Below, piece after piece: positions 4,700-6,518 of a stretch of DNA of 6,518 nt; position 1 is the stretch's first letter; each line of letters starts with the position of its first letter. The position numbers and the translations under genes are program-made. Source of the stretch: Paludibacteraceae bacterium (GTDB taxonomy: Bacteria > Bacteroidota > Bacteroidia > Bacteroidales > Paludibacteraceae); the NCBI GenBank assembly GCA_024400275.1, contig JAKSMY010000077.1, positions 1-6,518 of the forward strand, given 5' to 3'. Below the pieces are notes generated by a model that did not search any database, was not told where the DNA came from, and saw only the letters and a program-made list of their open reading frames with translations.

Positions 4700-5956
4700 T
4701 TATTCGCTTTTTTTTGTCATTGCAATCAACACTTGCGAGATTAATTGCCCATTCTTTGAACGACGTTGTCGTAAGGTAACTTTATCGTTTAATTGATACC
4801 CAAAATCTGAAAGCAAAGTTATCAATATGTCATCTGTTCGTACATGTACTCCTGCAAAGATAGAATCACCAATATCTATCATAACATGAGCATTATTACT
4901 TAGATATTTTGTTAATCCACTAAACAACATTGCCATTTCATCAAAATAATTAGTCACCATCATAGGGATACGTTTATCGTAACTTTTTACTTTGAGTTCC
5001 GATAAGGTTTCAAATAGCAACACATTATCAAGCAATCGTCCATATTGCAGTTCCTGAGTAAGTATAACATCGTTTATACCACTTGTTAAAACCTTATTCC
5101 TAAACATACGCAAATCTGCGGGGCATGTTAGGTGGCGCAGAAACCATAATTCTAATTTTGTATTACGAAAATAATTTGTACCATTCAAATAGGGAGGACT
5201 TGTTATCACATCCGAAATTTCTCCCTCAAAGTGTACATCATTGATAGATTTAGCATTTTCACAAATTAACCTATGTTTCGCTTGCAGTTGGTACACAGAA
5301 GACTGCAAATCTTCAATAACAACATTTATGCGTTCCGAAAGGCAAGCGGAAATAGATGGCGTGTTTTCTTTTTCTTTGTCTGTTTTATAGCGTACATCTC
5401 CTCGTTTAGTCAAATTAGAGACTGCTAGCAATGAAGATATGACTGCCATCGTTAAAAGGTCTGCCAATAAAATATTGTCTAACCGCAGATTGTCAATATA
5501 TGTTCGGATTTTAAGAAGATATTGATAGGTCTCATCTAAAAAATACACACTACTTTTGAATGTTGATTTATAATTTATATCTAAATCTTTAGCTACTTGT
5601 GAATGTTTTACATAAGTATCAAGATTGGGAATAATCTTTTTCAAACTATCAGCCAAGCGCAACCTATCGCTAATAGGTAGTGATAAGACTTGTAATTTGG
5701 TACTAATGACAAATTGTAATAATGGATTTATCTCAGAATATATAGTATTAATGCCCAAACTATCAGCCGCAAATAAAGTTGTTCCCGTCCCTGCAAATGG
5801 CTCATATATAAGTGTTGACGAATTAGAATAGTGCTTAATTAGTGATGTAACAAAATTAGGAGAATATCCCTCAACATAAGGATACCAACGCTGAAAGGGA
5901 ATAGTCATACTATTCGCGAAAGTAACATCTTTAGCTATATCATTGTAAAGCAACAT
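4700..5956 (-). CDS. DNA methyltransferase M2, probable N4-cytosine type, 418 aa
   Basis: Second, distantly related methyltransferase and first gene of the leftward operon. WYPYVEGYSPNFVTSLI (24-40) precedes motif I (YEPFAGTGTT, 51-60); YSEINPLL (73-80) is motif II. Motif IV is TSPPYLNGTNYFRN (252-265), running into LELWFL (268-273), as in M1. C-terminal VMIDIGDSIFAGV (358-370) and the final RQRR..LIAMTKK fit the last strands of the fold. The divergent middle (about 90-245) probably holds target recognition. Two complete catalytic domains in separate genes suggest that each methylates one strand of an asymmetric site or acts on a different base; that is inference. The ATG at 5956 follows a 40-nt leader with a palindrome, downstream of a consensus promoter. 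AT-rich like the rest of the module. Confidence 0.9.
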   Translation of the reverse strand: MLLYNDIAKDVTFANSMTIPFQRWYPYVEGYSPNFVTSLIKHYSNSSTLIYEPFAGTGTTLFAADSLGINTIYSEINPLLQFVISTKLQVLSLPISDRLRLADSLKKIIPNLDTYVKHSQVAKDLDINYKSTFKSSVYFLDETYQYLLKIRTYIDNLRLDNILLADLLTMAVISSLLAVSNLTKRGDVRYKTDKEKENTPSISACLSERINVVIEDLQSSVYQLQAKHRLICENAKSINDVHFEGEISDVITSPPYLNGTNYFRNTKLELWFLRHLTCPADLRMFRNKVLTSGINDVILTQELQYGRLLDNVLLFETLSELKVKSYDKRIPMMVTNYFDEMAMLFSGLTKYLSNNAHVMIDIGDSIFAGVHVRTDDILITLLSDFGYQLNDKVTLRQRRSKNGQLISQVLIAMTKKSE

Positions 5957-5971
5957 CAGTTTTTACATTAT

Positions 5972-5985
5972 AACTTAATTAAGTT
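5972..5985. promoter_or_regulatory. 14-bp perfect palindrome in the methyltransferase leader
   Basis: AACTTAATTAAGTT is fully self-complementary and lies between the predicted transcription start (about 5997) and the ATG at 5956. A second short dyad, CCAATTTGG (5990-5998), covers the start point itself. This is a good position for a repressor. Several restriction-modification systems control methyltransferase expression this way, either by the methyltransferase itself or by a controller protein, but no controller gene is in the window. Confidence 0.5.
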
Positions 5986-6002
5986 CCTACCAATTTGGCG
6001 TG

Positions 6003-6034
6003 CAAAGGTACAACTTTTTTCTGATATACGCAAA
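6003..6034 (-). promoter_or_regulatory. Bacteroidota-type promoter of the methyltransferase operon
   Basis: On the minus strand TTTG (6034-6031) and TACCTTTG (6010-6003) are 20 nt apart, matching TTTG-N19-21-TAnnTTTG. Start near 5997 gives a leader of about 40 nt for M2. It lies in the 110-bp gap after the sigma-factor gene. Confidence 0.85.
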
Positions 6035-6066
6035 TTTTTCTTCCTTTTGCAAGTCATTTCAACTTT

Positions 6067-6518
6067 TTACACATATCTTTTCAACTTCTTGCGGCATTTC
6101 GCGTGCAACTTCTTCACCCTGTCATACGACAGCCCTATTTGCTGTGCAATCTCTTTCATCGGAACGGCTTCGCAGTCAATGCCATATATCTGACGGATGA
6201 TGGTTTGCTCACGCGGGGGTAGGCGTTGGATGGCATGGTGCAGGCGGTTGAGTTGCTGTTGGTGCGCCTGTTCTGCATCGCTATCCGTATCATCGGCTAT
6301 GCAGTCCGCAAATGTGATAGGGTCGCCGTCCTCCTCGTATAGCACGGCATCTATACCTTCTATGATGTGGTCGAAAATGTCTTTGTTGGTGAAAGGCAGC
6401 CGGACGGTCTGCCCATAGCGGATGATATACTCCCTCATATACTTGCGTACCCACCAAGAGGCATAGGAGGCAAACTTCACGCCTATACTTGGGTCATACC
6501 GTTTGGCAGCTTCCATCA
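6067..6518 (-). CDS. Sigma-70 family RNA polymerase sigma factor, C-terminal part (5' end outside window)
   Basis: The frame is open to the right edge and ends at TAA 6069-6067. The ATG at 6516 is internal: MEAAKRYDPSIG matches the middle of sigma region 2, where housekeeping factors read (G)LxxAAxxFDxxxG. Visible parts, counted from that Met: regions 2.3-2.4 (VKFASYASWWVRKYMREYI, 13-31) for -7 recognition and melting; a short acidic linker where region 3 would be (45-90); region 4 (98-149) with the helix-turn-helix VPMKEIAQQIGLSYDRVKKL for -33 recognition. Compared with Bacteroidota primary sigma (RpoD), the linker between regions 2 and 4 is short, so this looks like an alternative or element-borne factor. 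It is GC-richer than the adjacent methyltransferase genes. No clear terminator follows; transcription could read into the methyltransferase operon. Confidence 0.9.
   Translation of the reverse strand, partial: MEAAKRYDPSIGVKFASYASWWVRKYMREYIIRYGQTVRLPFTNKDIFDHIIEGIDAVLYEEDGDPITFADCIADDTDSDAEQAHQQQLNRLHHAIQRLPPREQTIIRQIYGIDCEAVPMKEIAQQIGLSYDRVKKLHAKCRKKLKRYV

Overview
The window looks like a chromosomal accessory region from a member of the Bacteroidales (Bacteroidota). Three signs agree. The left edge encodes a BspA-type leucine-rich-repeat surface protein with the C-terminal tail common in Prevotella/Bacteroides. The two clearest promoters match the Bacteroidota consensus (TTTG, 20 nt, TAnnTTTG). 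Start codons lack Shine-Dalgarno sequences. The species cannot be read from the sequence.

Left part (1-2230), moderate GC. The 3' end of the BspA-like gene runs rightward to 725 and meets a leftward 35-codon membrane-type small ORF (790-897) at a shared bidirectional terminator. Two leftward paralogous genes of unknown function follow (1206-1547, 113 aa; 1803-2150, 115 aa). The space between genes is full of short repeats: three heptamer arrays, a GACCGCTWCGCTGAT repeat, 13-14 bp direct and inverted repeats, and a GTTAGCGCTAAC palindrome. Two heptamer arrays abut the start codons of leftward genes.

Middle part (2231-6034), visibly AT-richer than both flanks, so probably acquired. It holds a three-gene restriction-modification module. 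A rightward HNH-type nuclease with two zinc-binding Cys clusters (2594-3574) meets tail to tail, with a 4-bp overlap at a shared TTAA, a leftward pair of DNA methyltransferases (4700-5956, then 3571-4698). Both methyltransferases carry an FAGxGT motif I and an SPP(Y/F) motif IV, which suggests cytosine-N4 (possibly adenine-N6) methylation. Two different methyltransferases with one HNH nuclease suggest a Type II system for an asymmetric site, but that is inference.

The methyltransferases have a clean promoter (6003-6034) and a short leader with a 14-bp perfect palindrome. The nuclease has an equally clean promoter (2356-2387) but a leader of about 200 nt that can fold into three successive hairpins. 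The central one spans 105 nt, has 23 base pairs and encloses an 11-codon Cys-rich mini-ORF. This asymmetry suggests that nuclease synthesis is controlled at RNA level while methylation is expressed directly. It is the most interesting feature of the window.

Right edge (6067-6518): the C-terminal part of a leftward sigma-70 family factor with a shortened region 3, in GC-richer DNA like the left flank.
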